DNA of 64,000 bases from Gottfriedia solisilvae (GTDB lineage: Bacteria; Bacillota; Bacilli; Bacillales; Bacillaceae_G). The translations under genes were made by a program, and so were the position numbers. The stretch spans positions 620,001-684,000 of the forward strand of contig NZ_NETJ01000001.1 of the NCBI RefSeq assembly GCF_002128405.1, read 5' to 3'. Shown one piece after another: positions 1 through 9,330 of this stretch. Numbering within the stretch: the stretch's first letter is position 1; each line of letters begins with the position of its first letter. A model generated the notes under the pieces. It was not told where the DNA came from, did not search any database, and worked only from the letters and a program-made list of their open reading frames with translations.

Positions 1-235
1 CTAGTCCCTCATCTACTTCCTGAGGGACATATGCTACCGTGCCTATTTCATTAAATGTAATCATTCCACTTGTAGGTAAGTGTCTTTTTGCAAGAAGCTT
101 TAATAAAGTACTTTTACCAGCACCATTTAACCCAGCAAATCCAACTACTTTACCAGATTCAACATTCAAATTGATTTCTCTTAGTACTTCTGTGTCTCCA
201 TAACTAAAAGATACGTTTTCTAGTTGAATAGTCAT
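1..235 (-). CDS. ABC transporter ATP-binding protein (5' part only)
   Basis: The first 78 codons of a nucleotide-binding subunit are visible; the rest lies beyond the window edge. The Walker A motif GLNGAGKST is at about residues 34-42, and a Q-loop-like VPQE follows near residue 71. The ATG lies 2 nt after the stop of the solute-binding lipoprotein gene, so both belong to the mtnK-mtnA transcript. By context it should energise uptake of a sugar such as methylthioribose. The fragment is too short to separate a sugar-importer ATPase from other ABC classes. Confidence 0.85.
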   Translation of the reverse strand, partial: MTIQLENVSFSYGDTEVLREINLNVESGKVVGFAGLNGAGKSTLLKLLAKRHLPTSGMITFNEIGTVAYVPQEVDEGL

Positions 236-237
236 CT

Positions 238-1344
238 TTATTTCCCTTTCTCAAATTGCTCCATCCATGGTGATGTTGCAGCTGATGTTGGTGTCCAATT
301 TTTACTATATTTACTTAAGTCACTCACCTTAATTGGCGTACTTGGTAAATCCTCTTTTTCTATTAGTTTAGGTTCCAATGAATATATGTCTGGTGTTTCT
401 TCACCTGCTATTTTTTGATATAAGAATCTAGATTGAACTTCACCAATTTCTCCTGGATCACTTGCAGCTGAAGCAACCCATGGTGAATCAGGTTGTTGAA
501 TTAACTGTAAATCTTCATCGCTTAAGTCAATACCATATACTTTTATTTCAGTACGACCTGCTTGTTGAATTGCTTTAGTTGCACCCTTTGCAAACTCATC
601 CCATGTTGCAAAAATGGCATCTAGTTCGCCTTTAGGATATTTCTTTAATAGCGCTTCAACTTGTGCTTGCGTATCCAACATAGTATTGCTACTAGCTTTT
701 CCAAATCTAGCAACCTCTTTAATACCTGGGTATCGTTTATAGAACGCTTCAATCATTACTTTTCTACGATCCATCGGTGTAAATCCACCAACCCAAATTG
801 TTGCGATTTTACCTTTGCCATTTAAATCTTCAGCTAGGCTTTTTAAGCTTTTCCAAGCAAGACTATAATCATCTTGGTCAATAACTGTTACACCAGGAAG
901 ATTTAAATCACTGTCAAATGAAACAACAGGTATACCCGCTTCTAATGCTTTTTTCACACCTTTTTCTAATGTTTCTTTACGACCGTGATCGATTAAAATG
1001 CCATCTACCTTTGCATTAACTGCTGTATCTAAATTTGCAGCCATTTTCGCTAAATCATTATCTGCATTGTAAACTTGAACTTCTCCACCAAATTTCTCTA
1101 CCTGTCTTTTTACACCATCAATGTATTGCGAAGAAAACGTTCCGATTGAGAATTCCATTACTAAAGCAATTTTTAATTTTTTATTAACTGCTGCTGGAAT
1201 TTCAGCAGCATTATTTGTTGTATTTGTTTTTTTCTCAGTTGTACTTGTCACTTGAGACTTTTGATTCGAAACTGCATTTTGCTCATTCCCACACGCTGTC
1301 AATAAGATCGATGCAATTGATAAAGTTGCAATGATTTTTCTCAT
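238..1344 (-). CDS. Sugar-type ABC transporter solute-binding lipoprotein
   Basis: A 368-aa protein with a lipoprotein signal peptide ending in the lipobox LTAC (Cys18), a Ser/Thr/Asn-rich linker, then a periplasmic-binding-protein type I fold of the ribose/xylose class (LKIALVMEFSIGTFSSQYI start, GILIDHGRK and IFATWDEFAKGA segments). Its ATG overlaps the mtnA stop as ATGA, which implies translational coupling to methionine salvage. Substrate is inferred from that context: methylthioribose or a related 5-modified ribose. No ligand-specific residue was assigned. Confidence 0.85.
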   Translation of the reverse strand: MRKIIATLSIASILLTACGNEQNAVSNQKSQVTSTTEKKTNTTNNAAEIPAAVNKKLKIALVMEFSIGTFSSQYIDGVKRQVEKFGGEVQVYNADNDLAKMAANLDTAVNAKVDGILIDHGRKETLEKGVKKALEAGIPVVSFDSDLNLPGVTVIDQDDYSLAWKSLKSLAEDLNGKGKIATIWVGGFTPMDRRKVMIEAFYKRYPGIKEVARFGKASSNTMLDTQAQVEALLKKYPKGELDAIFATWDEFAKGATKAIQQAGRTEIKVYGIDLSDEDLQLIQQPDSPWVASAASDPGEIGEVQSRFLYQKIAGEETPDIYSLEPKLIEKEDLPSTPIKVSDLSKYSKNWTPTSAATSPWMEQFEKGK

Positions 1345-2393
1345 TCTTCATTCCCCCATCGTAAAAATGTCTCACGATAATTACTTGTTACTATTCCATT
1401 TTCTGTAATAATCGCGGTAATTAATTCATTTGGCGTAACATCAAATGCTGGATTTAAGACATCAATACCATCTGGAGCGATTTGTAAATCTCCAATATTT
1501 GTTACTTCGCTACGATCGCGTTGTTCAATCACAATTTCTTTGCCTGTTTCAATAGAAATATCAATTGTTGAAAGTGGCGCTGCTACATAAAATGGGATTT
1601 GATAATAATTTGCTAAAATTGCTAATTGTAATGTCCCAATTTTATTTGCCGTATCACCATTTGCTGTAATTCTGTCAGCACCGACTATAATGGCATCAAC
1701 CTTTTTATTTTGTAATAAATAGCCGACCATATTATCTGTTAAAAGCGTTACAGGAATGCCACTTTGCTTTAATTCCCATGATGTTAACCTCGCTCCTTGA
1801 AAGACTGGTCTAGTTTCAGTAGCAAACGCTGAAATTTCCCAACCCTTTTCTTTTGCTAAATGAAGCGGAGCAAGTGCGGTTCCATATCGACTTGTTGCAA
1901 TACTGCCTGCATTGCAATGTGTCAATACAGCAGCACCATCATGTAAAAGTGTTAATGCATTTTCTCCAATTTCTTTACACGTAGCTTCGTCAGCTAAATG
2001 TAATTTAATCGCTTCTTCCATAATGATGAATTTTGCTTCTGCTACTGACTGTGCATCCGAGCTAAGTTGAAGTAGCTTTTCTACAGCCCAAGCTAAATTT
2101 ACTGCAGTTGGTCTTGCACTAATTAATTCATCAGCAAATCGTCTTGACTGCTCGCGAAATTCTTCTATTTTGTCAGTTTCAATGTCACGCACGCCTAGAT
2201 ATAAGCCATAAGCAGCTGCCAATCCGATCGCAGGAGCTCCTCTCACTTGTAGCTTTACAATCGCTTCTCTCACATCTTGTAATGAGGTTGCTTCTATATA
2301 AACAATTTCTAGTGGTAATTTTGTTTGGTCAAGAATATTTAAAGTTTCACCGTTCCATTGTAATGATTCAGGTATTTGCTGTAATGTAGTCAT
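1341..2393 (-). CDS. mtnA: Methylthioribose-1-phosphate isomerase
   Basis: Aldose-ketose isomerase converting 5-methylthioribose-1-phosphate to methylthioribulose-1-phosphate. Family marks are VRGAPAIG near the N terminus, the catalytic-cysteine segment HCNAGSIATSRYGTAL and the aspartate segment GADRITANGDTANKIGT, as in eIF2B-like isomerases. I chose ATG at 2393, which overlaps the mtnK stop as ATGA and has GGAG about 8 nt upstream; an upstream in-frame TTG at 2408 would place the Shine-Dalgarno inside the gene. Co-transcribed with mtnK. Confidence 0.95.
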   Translation of the reverse strand: MTTLQQIPESLQWNGETLNILDQTKLPLEIVYIEATSLQDVREAIVKLQVRGAPAIGLAAAYGLYLGVRDIETDKIEEFREQSRRFADELISARPTAVNLAWAVEKLLQLSSDAQSVAEAKFIIMEEAIKLHLADEATCKEIGENALTLLHDGAAVLTHCNAGSIATSRYGTALAPLHLAKEKGWEISAFATETRPVFQGARLTSWELKQSGIPVTLLTDNMVGYLLQNKKVDAIIVGADRITANGDTANKIGTLQLAILANYYQIPFYVAAPLSTIDISIETGKEIVIEQRDRSEVTNIGDLQIAPDGIDVLNPAFDVTPNELITAIITENGIVTSNYRETFLRWGNEE

Positions 2394-3565
2394 GATTTGT
2401 TGCTCCAATCAGAAATTAAATTTTTAATATTGCCAATAGTAAATCTATTCTTTATGCAATTCGCCCCAAACGCGAGGATCTCTTTTTTAATTGCAATTTT
2501 ACGGTCTAGTTCAAGCGAATCAATATCCTCTACGTGTGCTAAACCAATCGAACGTCTAATACATTCACAACCAATTACGCCAATTGCATCAATCCAATAT
2601 CCTTCAAGCTTTTCTTTAATAAGTTCGACTTGGTTAAACGGTCTTACACTATGCTCTTCCCATAGCCTGATAAATGTTTCATTGAACACTTTTTCAATCG
2701 TAACAAGCTGATCAAGTATTTCTTCTTTTTGATCAGTTCTACTAAATATTTGGAACAATAGATTTGCTTGAATTTGCCCTAAATCAAATCCAATTGGACC
2801 AACGAATGCGAACTCTGGGTCGATTACTTTTGTTTCAGTTGCTGATGCAAATATACTGCCTGTATGTAAATCACCGTGTAATAATGCTTCTTTTTTTGAT
2901 AAGAAATCAAGTTTCAGTTTTGCAGCTTCAAGTTGTAGCACTTCATCGTTCCATAAAGCTTGAACATCTTCTAGTAGTTCCTCTTCAAAACTATTTGTCT
3001 CGCTATTAAAAAATGGATCCGTATATACTAGATCTTCCGTTATATCGCATAGCTCCGGATTATTAAAAGTAAGCTCTAGCTCCTTCTTTTTGGCAGGCGT
3101 CGTTCCAAAATCAGAAGTGAAAAATAATGAATTTGCTAAAAACTCACCGATGTGTTCTGCAAAAAACGGAAAGCTTTTCTTTTCAATCAATCCTTTACGT
3201 AAGATTTGTAAATGAGAAAGGTCTTCCATAACTGTTACTGCTTGTTCTTCATCATGTGCAAATATTTTCGGAACTAGATTTGGAATTAATTCATTATAAA
3301 TTTTTGTTGCATTACTTTCGATTGTTGCTCTTTTTAATGTTAGTGGCCAACTTTCTCCAACTACTTTTGCATATGGTAATGCTTGCTTAATAATTAATCC
3401 TTGCTCTTGATCAACAGGTCTTACTTTAAAAACTAAGTTTAAATTTCCGTCCCCAATTTCAACACTTTCACATACTTGATTTGTAAAATAACCCAATTTT
3501 TGTAAGTAAGTGATTGATGTCGCCTCTGTTAAAGGTCTATATTCTTTCTTCTGAATGACAGTCAT
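2390..3565 (-). CDS. mtnK: 5-methylthioribose kinase
   Basis: A 391-aa kinase of the aminoglycoside-phosphotransferase fold that phosphorylates methylthioribose at C1, the first committed salvage step. The catalytic loop HGDLHTGSIF and the metal-binding DPEFAFVGPIGFDLG are present. It is the first gene after a SAM-I riboswitch and leads a coupled operon with mtnA and ABC transporter genes. Length matches the family (about 390-400 aa). Confidence 0.96.
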   Translation of the reverse strand: MTVIQKKEYRPLTEATSITYLQKLGYFTNQVCESVEIGDGNLNLVFKVRPVDQEQGLIIKQALPYAKVVGESWPLTLKRATIESNATKIYNELIPNLVPKIFAHDEEQAVTVMEDLSHLQILRKGLIEKKSFPFFAEHIGEFLANSLFFTSDFGTTPAKKKELELTFNNPELCDITEDLVYTDPFFNSETNSFEEELLEDVQALWNDEVLQLEAAKLKLDFLSKKEALLHGDLHTGSIFASATETKVIDPEFAFVGPIGFDLGQIQANLLFQIFSRTDQKEEILDQLVTIEKVFNETFIRLWEEHSVRPFNQVELIKEKLEGYWIDAIGVIGCECIRRSIGLAHVEDIDSLELDRKIAIKKEILAFGANCIKNRFTIGNIKNLISDWSNKS

Positions 3566-3597
3566 TACAATTCATCCCCCTTAAAATTTACAATATA

Positions 3598-3627
3598 AAA
3601 AGCCCCTTCTCGAGACGAAAAGGGGCA
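3598..3627 (-). terminator. Riboswitch expression-platform terminator (mtnK)
   Basis: On the minus strand GCCCCTTTTCG pairs with the GAGAAGGGGC arm and is followed by TTTTT. It lies directly 3' of the SAM-I aptamer and 33 nt before the mtnK start, the usual position for S-box transcription termination. Confidence 0.9.
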
Positions 3628-3644
3628 ATCGGAAATTGGCTTTC

Positions 3645-3808
3645 GTCTCTTATCTACCAGAAAATTTCTTTTCTGTTGGAATTAGCACCGTGCCTTGCTG
3701 AGCATTTAAGCTCAGGCGTATATTTACGCCCCATTTCACAATGGTATTATGGTCGGTTGCTGGGCATCATCGGGCCAAATCCCTCCGCCTACTCGAAATA
3801 AGAGTTCG
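3645..3808 (-). promoter_or_regulatory. SAM-I (S-box) riboswitch controlling mtnK-mtnA-ABC operon
   Basis: Conserved S-box core in order on the minus strand: CTCTTAT (P1 5' arm), GGCGGAGGGA, GGCCCGATGATGCCCAGCAA, GGCACGGTGCTAATTCC, then GATAAGAG (P1 3' arm). The P3 arm is unusually long, with two stacked hairpins (GGCGTAAATATACGCC and TGAGCTTAAATGCTCA). SAM binding is expected to stop transcription before mtnK. Confidence 0.96.
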
Positions 3809-3829
3809 CATATTAAATTTTATAACCGT

Positions 3830-3859
3830 ATTGTAGATGATTATTTTTTAGTTTGTCAA
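3830..3859 (-). promoter_or_regulatory. SigA-type promoter for the mtnK operon
   Basis: On the minus strand TTGACA (3854-3859) and TACAAT (3830-3835) are separated by 18 nt, just upstream of the S-box leader. The -35 overlaps the mtnU stop codon. Confidence 0.75.
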
Positions 3860-4653
3860 ACGTTTTTTTTGAAACTTTTATAAATTCCATCTTTTCTGTC
3901 TTCAAAAATTGGGATGGTATTGCGGATTTCCTCTACTTTTCCTCGGTCGATTTCTCCATAAATAATTTCTTCTTCGGTAGAACCTTTCACTAAAACTTCA
4001 CCCCAAGGATCAATCAGCACCGAGCCTCCACCAAATGTATTCGCTAAATCTTTCCCAACACGATTACATGCGACAACATAGCATTGGTTTTCTATTGCAC
4101 GTGCTTTTAGTAAAGTTTCCCAATGCTCCATTCTTTGAATAGGCCATTCAGCAACAAAAAACAAAACTTTTGCGCCATTTACAGCATGAGTTTGAATCCA
4201 TTCCGGAAAACGCAAATCATAACAAACAAAACCAGCTACCTCTAAGCCATCGATGGTAAATAAACCATTGTCAGTTCCAGACTGTAAATAGTGGTGCTCG
4301 TTCATCAACTGGAACAAATGGACTTTGTCATATTCTTTTACCACATCACCTTCATTGTTTATCACGATTAATGTATTTGTCACTCCATGTTCACGCTCAA
4401 TTGGAAATGAACCACTTATGATTGTCACTTGATGACTTCGAGCAATCGTTTGAAGTTCAGAAATAATAGATTCCTGTTGACCTGTATGCTTCGTAATTTC
4501 TTCTAAACAATATCCGGTCGTCCACAGTTCTGGCAACACAATTACTGTTGCATGTTGATTAATTGCCTCAATGATTTTGCCTTTCATCTTCATGGAATTA
4601 GTAATAGAATCCCCTAAAACAACGTCTGATTGTATACATGCAATCTTAATCAA
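3856..4653 (-). CDS. mtnU: Omega-amidase, carbon-nitrogen hydrolase family (MtnU)
   Basis: A 265-aa nitrilase-superfamily enzyme with the Glu-Lys-Cys catalytic set: Glu in VLPELWTTGY, Lys in YDKVHLF and Cys in AGFVCYDLRFPEW. The B. subtilis neighbour of mtnE (ykrU) is an omega-amidase that hydrolyses the 2-oxoglutaramate formed when MtnE uses glutamine, pulling the last salvage step forward. It is divergent from mtnE, the expected context. Its own transcript runs into the mtnK promoter. Confidence 0.9.
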   Translation of the reverse strand: MIKIACIQSDVVLGDSITNSMKMKGKIIEAINQHATVIVLPELWTTGYCLEEITKHTGQQESIISELQTIARSHQVTIISGSFPIEREHGVTNTLIVINNEGDVVKEYDKVHLFQLMNEHHYLQSGTDNGLFTIDGLEVAGFVCYDLRFPEWIQTHAVNGAKVLFFVAEWPIQRMEHWETLLKARAIENQCYVVACNRVGKDLANTFGGGSVLIDPWGEVLVKGSTEEEIIYGEIDRGKVEEIRNTIPIFEDRKDGIYKSFKKNV

Positions 4654-4736
4654 TTTATATTCACCCTATTCTAAATTTTATAGACATTTTTAAAATGAGC
4701 ATATATGATGGTGAAAGTTATTGCAATATTCATTGT

Positions 4737-4765
4737 TTGAAATTTAAGGCTTGTATTCATACAAA
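4737..4765 (+). promoter_or_regulatory. Possible SigA promoter for mtnE
   Basis: TTGAAA (4737-4742) and TACAAA (4760-4765) are 17 nt apart, upstream of the mtnE start. No S-box leader is visible in front of mtnE. The -10 match is only moderate. Confidence 0.4.
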
Positions 4766-4795
4766 TCAATGAACTATATTTTTGGAGTGATGAAC

Positions 4796-5968
4796 TTGAA
4801 ACCTAGTAAATTATTAGAAAATCTACCAAAGCAATTCTTTGCTTCTCTCGTTATGAAGGTAAATGAGTCTATTAAAAATGGTCATGATGTTATTAATCTT
4901 GGTCAAGGTAATCCGGACCAACCAACGCCAAAACATATTATAAAAGCTCTACAAAACTCAGTAGAAAATCCTATTACTCATAAATACTCTCCATTTCGAG
5001 GAATTAGCAGTTTAAAACAAGCAATCGTCGATTTTTATAAACGCGAGTATGATGTTGATCTAGATCCTGAAGAAGAAGTAGCCATTTTATTTGGTGGAAA
5101 AGCAGGTTTAGTTGAACTGCCATTATGTTTATGTGATGAAGGCGATACAATTTTAGTTCCAGATCCAGGATATCCTGACTATTTATCAGGAATTGCCCTT
5201 TCAAAAACAGTACCATATACTTTACCGTTGATTGAGGAAAATCATTTCTTACCAGACTATCAAAAGATTCCTCAAGAAGTTTTAGACGCTAGTAAAATAT
5301 TATTTATTAATTATCCTAATAACCCTACTGGTGCAGTTGCTACATCAGAATTTTTTGAAGAAACGGTTCAATTGGCAAAAAATAATCAAATAACAGTATG
5401 CCATGATTTCGCTTATGGAGCATTTGGATTTGATGGTAAAAAGCCAATCAGTTTCCTTCAAACTCCTGGTTCAAAAGATTGTGGTATTGAAATTTACACA
5501 CTATCTAAAACTTATAATATGGCAGGTTGGCGAGTTGGTTTTGCCGTTGGAAATAAAGAAGTGGTTTCAGCGATTAATTTATTACAAGACCATCTTTATG
5601 TTAGTTTATTTCCTGCAATTCAAGAAGCAGCCGCTGCTGCATTAACTGAATCACAGGATAGTGTTAAAGAATTATTATCCCTTTACGAAGAAAGAAGAAA
5701 TATTTTCATTAAGGGTTGCCGAGAAATCGGATGGAATGTAACTGCCCCTGCTGGTTCATTTTTCGCTTGGCTTAAAGTACCAAATGGATTTACATCATCC
5801 GAATTTGCAGATCTGTTACTAGAAAAGGCTCATATTGCTGTTGCGCCTGGTAATGGTTTCGGTGAATTTGGAGAAGGCTATGTTAGAGTTGGTCTGTTGA
5901 CTGACACTAGCAGATTAGAAGAAGCCATTTCACGTTTAAAAAATCTTGAGATATTTTTAAACATTTAA
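4796..5968 (+). CDS. mtnE: Glutamine-dependent KMTB aminotransferase
   Basis: PLP-dependent class I/II aminotransferase that converts 4-methylthio-2-oxobutanoate to methionine. Marks: NLGQGNPDQPTP near the N terminus, NYPNNPTGA, and the Schiff-base lysine in LSKTYNMAGWRVGF. I chose TTG at 4796 (390 aa), giving a MKPSKLLENLPKQFF start; GGAGTG sits 6-8 nt before it, whereas an in-frame ATG at 4790 lies only 2-3 nt from that Shine-Dalgarno. It pairs functionally with divergent mtnU. Confidence 0.9.
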   Translation: MKPSKLLENLPKQFFASLVMKVNESIKNGHDVINLGQGNPDQPTPKHIIKALQNSVENPITHKYSPFRGISSLKQAIVDFYKREYDVDLDPEEEVAILFGGKAGLVELPLCLCDEGDTILVPDPGYPDYLSGIALSKTVPYTLPLIEENHFLPDYQKIPQEVLDASKILFINYPNNPTGAVATSEFFEETVQLAKNNQITVCHDFAYGAFGFDGKKPISFLQTPGSKDCGIEIYTLSKTYNMAGWRVGFAVGNKEVVSAINLLQDHLYVSLFPAIQEAAAAALTESQDSVKELLSLYEERRNIFIKGCREIGWNVTAPAGSFFAWLKVPNGFTSSEFADLLLEKAHIAVAPGNGFGEFGEGYVRVGLLTDTSRLEEAISRLKNLEIFLNI

Positions 5969-5971
5969 TGT

Positions 5972-6000
5972 TTGACAATTCCAATTGTTCGTGAAATAAT
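5972..6000 (+). promoter_or_regulatory. SigA-type promoter for mtnWXBD
   Basis: TTGACA (5972-5977), 17-nt spacer, AATAAT (5995-6000), immediately before the S-box leader and directly after the mtnE stop. Confidence 0.7.
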
Positions 6001-6032
6001 GCGATTATGTTAAAAATTCAAAATTAAATATT

Positions 6033-6146
6033 TACTTTATTCAGAGTAGGTGGAGGGACCGAGCCCGATGAAACCCGGCAACCGGCTATATTGCATAGCA
6101 CGGTGCTAATTCTCGCAGCATTTTGCTGACAGATAAGGTGTAGGTA
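6033..6146 (+). promoter_or_regulatory. SAM-I (S-box) riboswitch controlling mtnWXBD
   Basis: S-box core: GTAGGTGGAGGGACCGAGCC, CGATGAAACCCGGCAACC, GCACGGTGCTAATTC, then AGATAAGG closing P1 against CTTTATT. Compact P3 compared with the mtnK copy. High SAM should favour the downstream terminator. Confidence 0.96.
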
Positions 6147-6171
6147 TACCTCTCCTTGTGAGAGGTTTTTT
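6147..6171 (+). terminator. Riboswitch expression-platform terminator (mtnW)
   Basis: ACCTCTC (6148-6154) pairs with GAGAGGT (6160-6166) followed by six T residues, about 35 nt before the mtnW start. Confidence 0.88.
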
Positions 6172-6206
6172 GTTTTTATTCACTAATTACCCGAGGAGGT
6201 CTTGAA

Positions 6207-7427
6207 ATGAGTGGTGTAATAGCAACGTACCAGGTTTATGACAAAAATCATCATTTAGAAAAAAAAGCAGAGTCCATTGCACTTGGATTGACAGTTGGTT
6301 CTTGGACATCTTTGCCTCAAAATGATCAAATTCAATTACAAAAACATAAAGGTAAGGTACTTTCAATTCGTGAAGTCGAATGTGAGGACAATATTGCCGA
6401 ATACTTTGGTCATAGACCAACAAAAGGCTTTATAGAAATCTATTATCCTAGTTTAAATTTTTCATTGGATATTCCAGCAATCTTAACAACTGTTTTTGGA
6501 AAATTATCACTTGATGGTGAAATTAAATTAGTAGACTTGAATTTTACTGATGATATTTTAAAGCAATTCCCAGGACCAAAATTTGGGATCAGTGGCATCA
6601 GAGAAAAAATTGATGTGTATGATCGTCCGTTATTGATGAGTATTTTCAAATCAGTGATTGGTAGAGATATTCAATACATTTCAGAGGAATTAAAAAAACA
6701 AGCCCTAGGCGGAGTTGACCTAATAAAAGACGACGAAATTCTATTTGATACAGTGACTTCATTAACAGAACGAGTTACGCAAGGGAAAAAAGTCTTACAG
6801 CAAGTGTATGAAAAAACTGGTCATAAAACCTTATATGCGGTGAATTTAACTGGTCGTACATACGAATTAAAAGAAAAAGCAAAACAAGCTGCAGAAGCTG
6901 GTGCTGATGTATTTTTATTAAATGTTTTCTCTTATGGAATTGATGTCCTTCAAAGTTTAGCTGAGGATCCATCAATTCAAGTACCGATCATGGCACATCC
7001 TGCTGTATCGGGAGCGTTTAGTGCTTCCCCTATTTACGGGATTGATACAGGTTTATTATTAGGGAAATTATTACGTGTTGCTGGAGCAGACTTTAGCTTA
7101 TTCCCTTCCCCTTACGGGTCTGTTGCTTTACAAAAAGAAACTGCATTAAAAATTGCAGAAAATCTTACGGTACAAAATGGATTAAAAGAAACATTCCCGG
7201 TTCCATCTGCTGGTATTCATCCAGGTTTAGTTCCAAGTTTAATTCAAGATTTCGGAATTGACCAAGTTATTAATGCCGGCGGTGGAATTCATGGGCATCC
7301 AGATGGTCCGATTGGCGGAGGAAATGCATTTAGAGAAGCTATTACCGCAACACTTTCTGGAATTAAATTAAATGAATATGCACTTCCAGATACATCACTT
7401 CAAAAGGCTTTGCAACTATGGGGGTAA
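6207..7427 (+). CDS. mtnW: 2,3-diketo-5-methylthiopentyl-1-phosphate enolase (RuBisCO-like protein)
   Basis: A 406-aa type IV RuBisCO-like protein that enolises DK-MTP-1-P in methionine salvage and does not fix CO2. The metal and carbamylation segment [10 protein letters not shown] is intact, as are [12 protein letters not shown] and the C-terminal [17 protein letters not shown] phosphate loop. AGGAGG precedes the ATG by 8 nt. First gene of mtnWXBD. Confidence 0.95.
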   Translation: MSGVIATYQVYDKNHHLEKKAESIALGLTVGSWTSLPQNDQIQLQKHKGKVLSIREVECEDNIAEYFGHRPTKGFIEIYYPSLNFSLDIPAILTTVFGKLSLDGEIKLVDLNFTDDILKQFPGPKFGISGIREKIDVYDRPLLMSIFKSVIGRDIQYISEELKKQALGGVDLIKDDEILFDTVTSLTERVTQGKKVLQQVYEKTGHKTLYAVNLTGRTYELKEKAKQAAEAGADVFLLNVFSYGIDVLQSLAEDPSIQVPIMAHPAVSGAFSASPIYGIDTGLLLGKLLRVAGADFSLFPSPYGSVALQKETALKIAENLTVQNGLKETFPVPSAGIHPGLVPSLIQDFGIDQVINAGGGIHGHPDGPIGGGNAFREAITATLSGIKLNEYALPDTSLQKALQLWG

Positions 7428-7431
7428 AAGA

Positions 7432-8085
7432 ATGGCAATAAAAATTTTTTGTGACTTTGATGGAACGATCACTGAAGGCGATAACATCGTAACTTTAATT
7501 AAGCAATTCGCTTCACCATCAGCAAAAGTCTTAACATCAGATGTTTTAAGCGGAAAAATTTCGATTCGTGAAGGTGTAGAAAAAATGTTTTCCACAATCC
7601 CTTCATCAAAAAAAGAAGAAATGACTAAGTTTGTCACAGAAAGTACGAAAATCAGAGACGGTTTTCAAGATTTCATCCAATTTGTGAAACAAAGCGATTA
7701 TGATTTAAAAGTTGTAAGTGGGGGTCTAGACTTTTTTGTACATCCCATTTTAGCTGACTACCTCCCCTCTTCGGATGTGTTATGTAATCGAACTGATTTT
7801 TCGAGCGAAAACGTGATCATACATTGGGATCATTCTTGTGATGAACATTGTTCAAATGATTGTGGTATGTGTAAGCCTTCTGTTATGAGAAAGTTTAGCA
7901 GTTCAGATGATTTCATTATAGTAATTGGTGATTCCATTACCGATTTACAAATTGCTAAAGAGGCTAACTTAATTTTTGCAAGAGACTTCTTAATAGAAAA
8001 ATGTGAGGAATTAAGTCTACCTTATATTCCGTTTACAAATTTTCATGATATTCAAACAGCGTTAAACAAGGAGGTTTTAGTTTGA
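7432..8085 (+). CDS. mtnX: 2-hydroxy-3-keto-5-methylthiopentenyl-1-phosphate phosphatase
   Basis: HAD-superfamily phosphatase of 217 aa with motif I DFDGTITEGDN at its N terminus, a Ser in VVSGG (motif II) and IGDSITD (motif IV). Starting at ATG 7432 leaves 4 nt after the mtnW stop and a GGGGG ribosome site; longer frames would run inside mtnW. A Cys/His-rich insert (CDEHCSNDCGMC) in the cap region is typical of the family. The stop overlaps the mtnB start. Confidence 0.94.
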   Translation: MAIKIFCDFDGTITEGDNIVTLIKQFASPSAKVLTSDVLSGKISIREGVEKMFSTIPSSKKEEMTKFVTESTKIRDGFQDFIQFVKQSDYDLKVVSGGLDFFVHPILADYLPSSDVLCNRTDFSSENVIIHWDHSCDEHCSNDCGMCKPSVMRKFSSSDDFIIVIGDSITDLQIAKEANLIFARDFLIEKCEELSLPYIPFTNFHDIQTALNKEVLV

Positions 8086-8708
8086 AGGAATTTTTCAAAC
8101 GTTACGATGAAATTCGTGACATAAAACAAACTCTTGCAAAAAGAGATTGGTTTTTAGGTACGAGTGGTAATTTATCAATCAAGGTTAATGATGCCCCTTT
8201 AAATTTCTTAGTCACTACAAGTGGTAAAGATAAAACAAAACATACGTATGATGACTTTTTACTTTTAAACGAATTTGATCAATCCATTTGGGATGAAACG
8301 AAAAAACCATCTGCCGAAAGCATCTTGCATCGATTAATTTATTTGCACACTAATGCGACTTGTGTTTTACATGTTCATACAATCGCAAACAATCTGATCA
8401 CAAAGAATTTTCCTGTTCAAAAAGAATTATCATTTTCAGGAATTGAAATTATCAAGGCTTTAGGCTTATGGGAGGAAGATGCAGAAATAACGATTCCGAT
8501 TATCAAGAACCATGCTCATATCCCTACTTTAGCAGAGGAATTTCTACCTCATATTAAAAAGGATCATGGAGCTGTTCTCATCCATAATCATGGAATTACA
8601 GTTTGGGGTACATCAGCTTTTGAGGCAAAAAAACACTTAGAGGCTTATGAATTTTTATTTCAATATGCTTTACAAGGAAGTTTAAATAATCTTTTCATAA
8701 AAAATTGA
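8082..8708 (+). CDS. mtnB: Methylthioribulose-1-phosphate dehydratase
   Basis: A 208-aa class II aldolase/adducin-fold enzyme with zinc-ligand histidines in HVHT and the NHGITVWG segment. TTG start at 8082 overlaps the mtnX stop as TTGA and has an excellent AAGGAGGT 6 nt upstream, so translation is coupled. Confidence 0.94.
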   Translation: MKEFFKRYDEIRDIKQTLAKRDWFLGTSGNLSIKVNDAPLNFLVTTSGKDKTKHTYDDFLLLNEFDQSIWDETKKPSAESILHRLIYLHTNATCVLHVHTIANNLITKNFPVQKELSFSGIEIIKALGLWEEDAEITIPIIKNHAHIPTLAEEFLPHIKKDHGAVLIHNHGITVWGTSAFEAKKHLEAYEFLFQYALQGSLNNLFIKN

Positions 8709-8728
8709 ACCTTATGGAGGAATGAACA

Positions 8729-9259
8729 ATGGCAACTATTTGGGTAGAAAAAAAGGATTTTCACATTACGAATGATGTTGAGGTTACGTCTTATTTAGAA
8801 GAGCAAGGTGTTATTTATGAAAACTGGAATATTGAACAATTAGATCCATCTTTAAGAGAAAAATTCATTCTTTCTGATGAAGAAAAATCTTCAATTCTTG
8901 CAACATTTAAAACTGAAATAGATAGTATTTCAACTCGCCGCGGCTATTTAGCAAGTGATATCATTTCTCTTTCTGATGCAACTCCAAACTTGGATGAGTT
9001 GTTAAAGAATTTCAATCGTGAGCATCACCATACTGACGATGAAGTGCGCTTTATTGTAAGTGGTCACGGTACTTTTATCATTGAAGGTAACGAAGGTTTC
9101 TTCCATGTTAACTTAAACCCTGGTGACTTAATTTCAGTACCACCAAATGTACGCCACTACTTCACGCTAGCTGAAGATCGCAAAGTTGTTGCAGTTAGAT
9201 TATTCGTTACAACTGAAGGCTGGGTACCAATTTATGAAGAGCAAGTAACACAAGGCTAA
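8729..9259 (+). CDS. mtnD: Acireductone dioxygenase
   Basis: A 176-aa cupin. The metal ligands lie in EHHHTDDEVRF and a second histidine in VPPNVRHYF. With iron it produces KMTB plus formate; with nickel the off-pathway products. GGAGG precedes the ATG. Last gene of mtnWXBD. Confidence 0.95.
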   Translation: MATIWVEKKDFHITNDVEVTSYLEEQGVIYENWNIEQLDPSLREKFILSDEEKSSILATFKTEIDSISTRRGYLASDIISLSDATPNLDELLKNFNREHHHTDDEVRFIVSGHGTFIIEGNEGFFHVNLNPGDLISVPPNVRHYFTLAEDRKVVAVRLFVTTEGWVPIYEEQVTQG

Positions 9260-9285
9260 TAAAAAAATATGTATGATAAAATTTA

Positions 9286-9330
9286 GGAATAGGTTTAAGG
9301 TCGAAATGATCTTGAACTTATTCCCTTTTT
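9286..9330 (+). terminator. Terminator after mtnD
   Basis: GGAATAGGTTTAAGGTC pairs imperfectly with GATCTTGAACTTATTCC, followed by CTTTTTT. It closes mtnWXBD before the permease gene. Confidence 0.75.
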
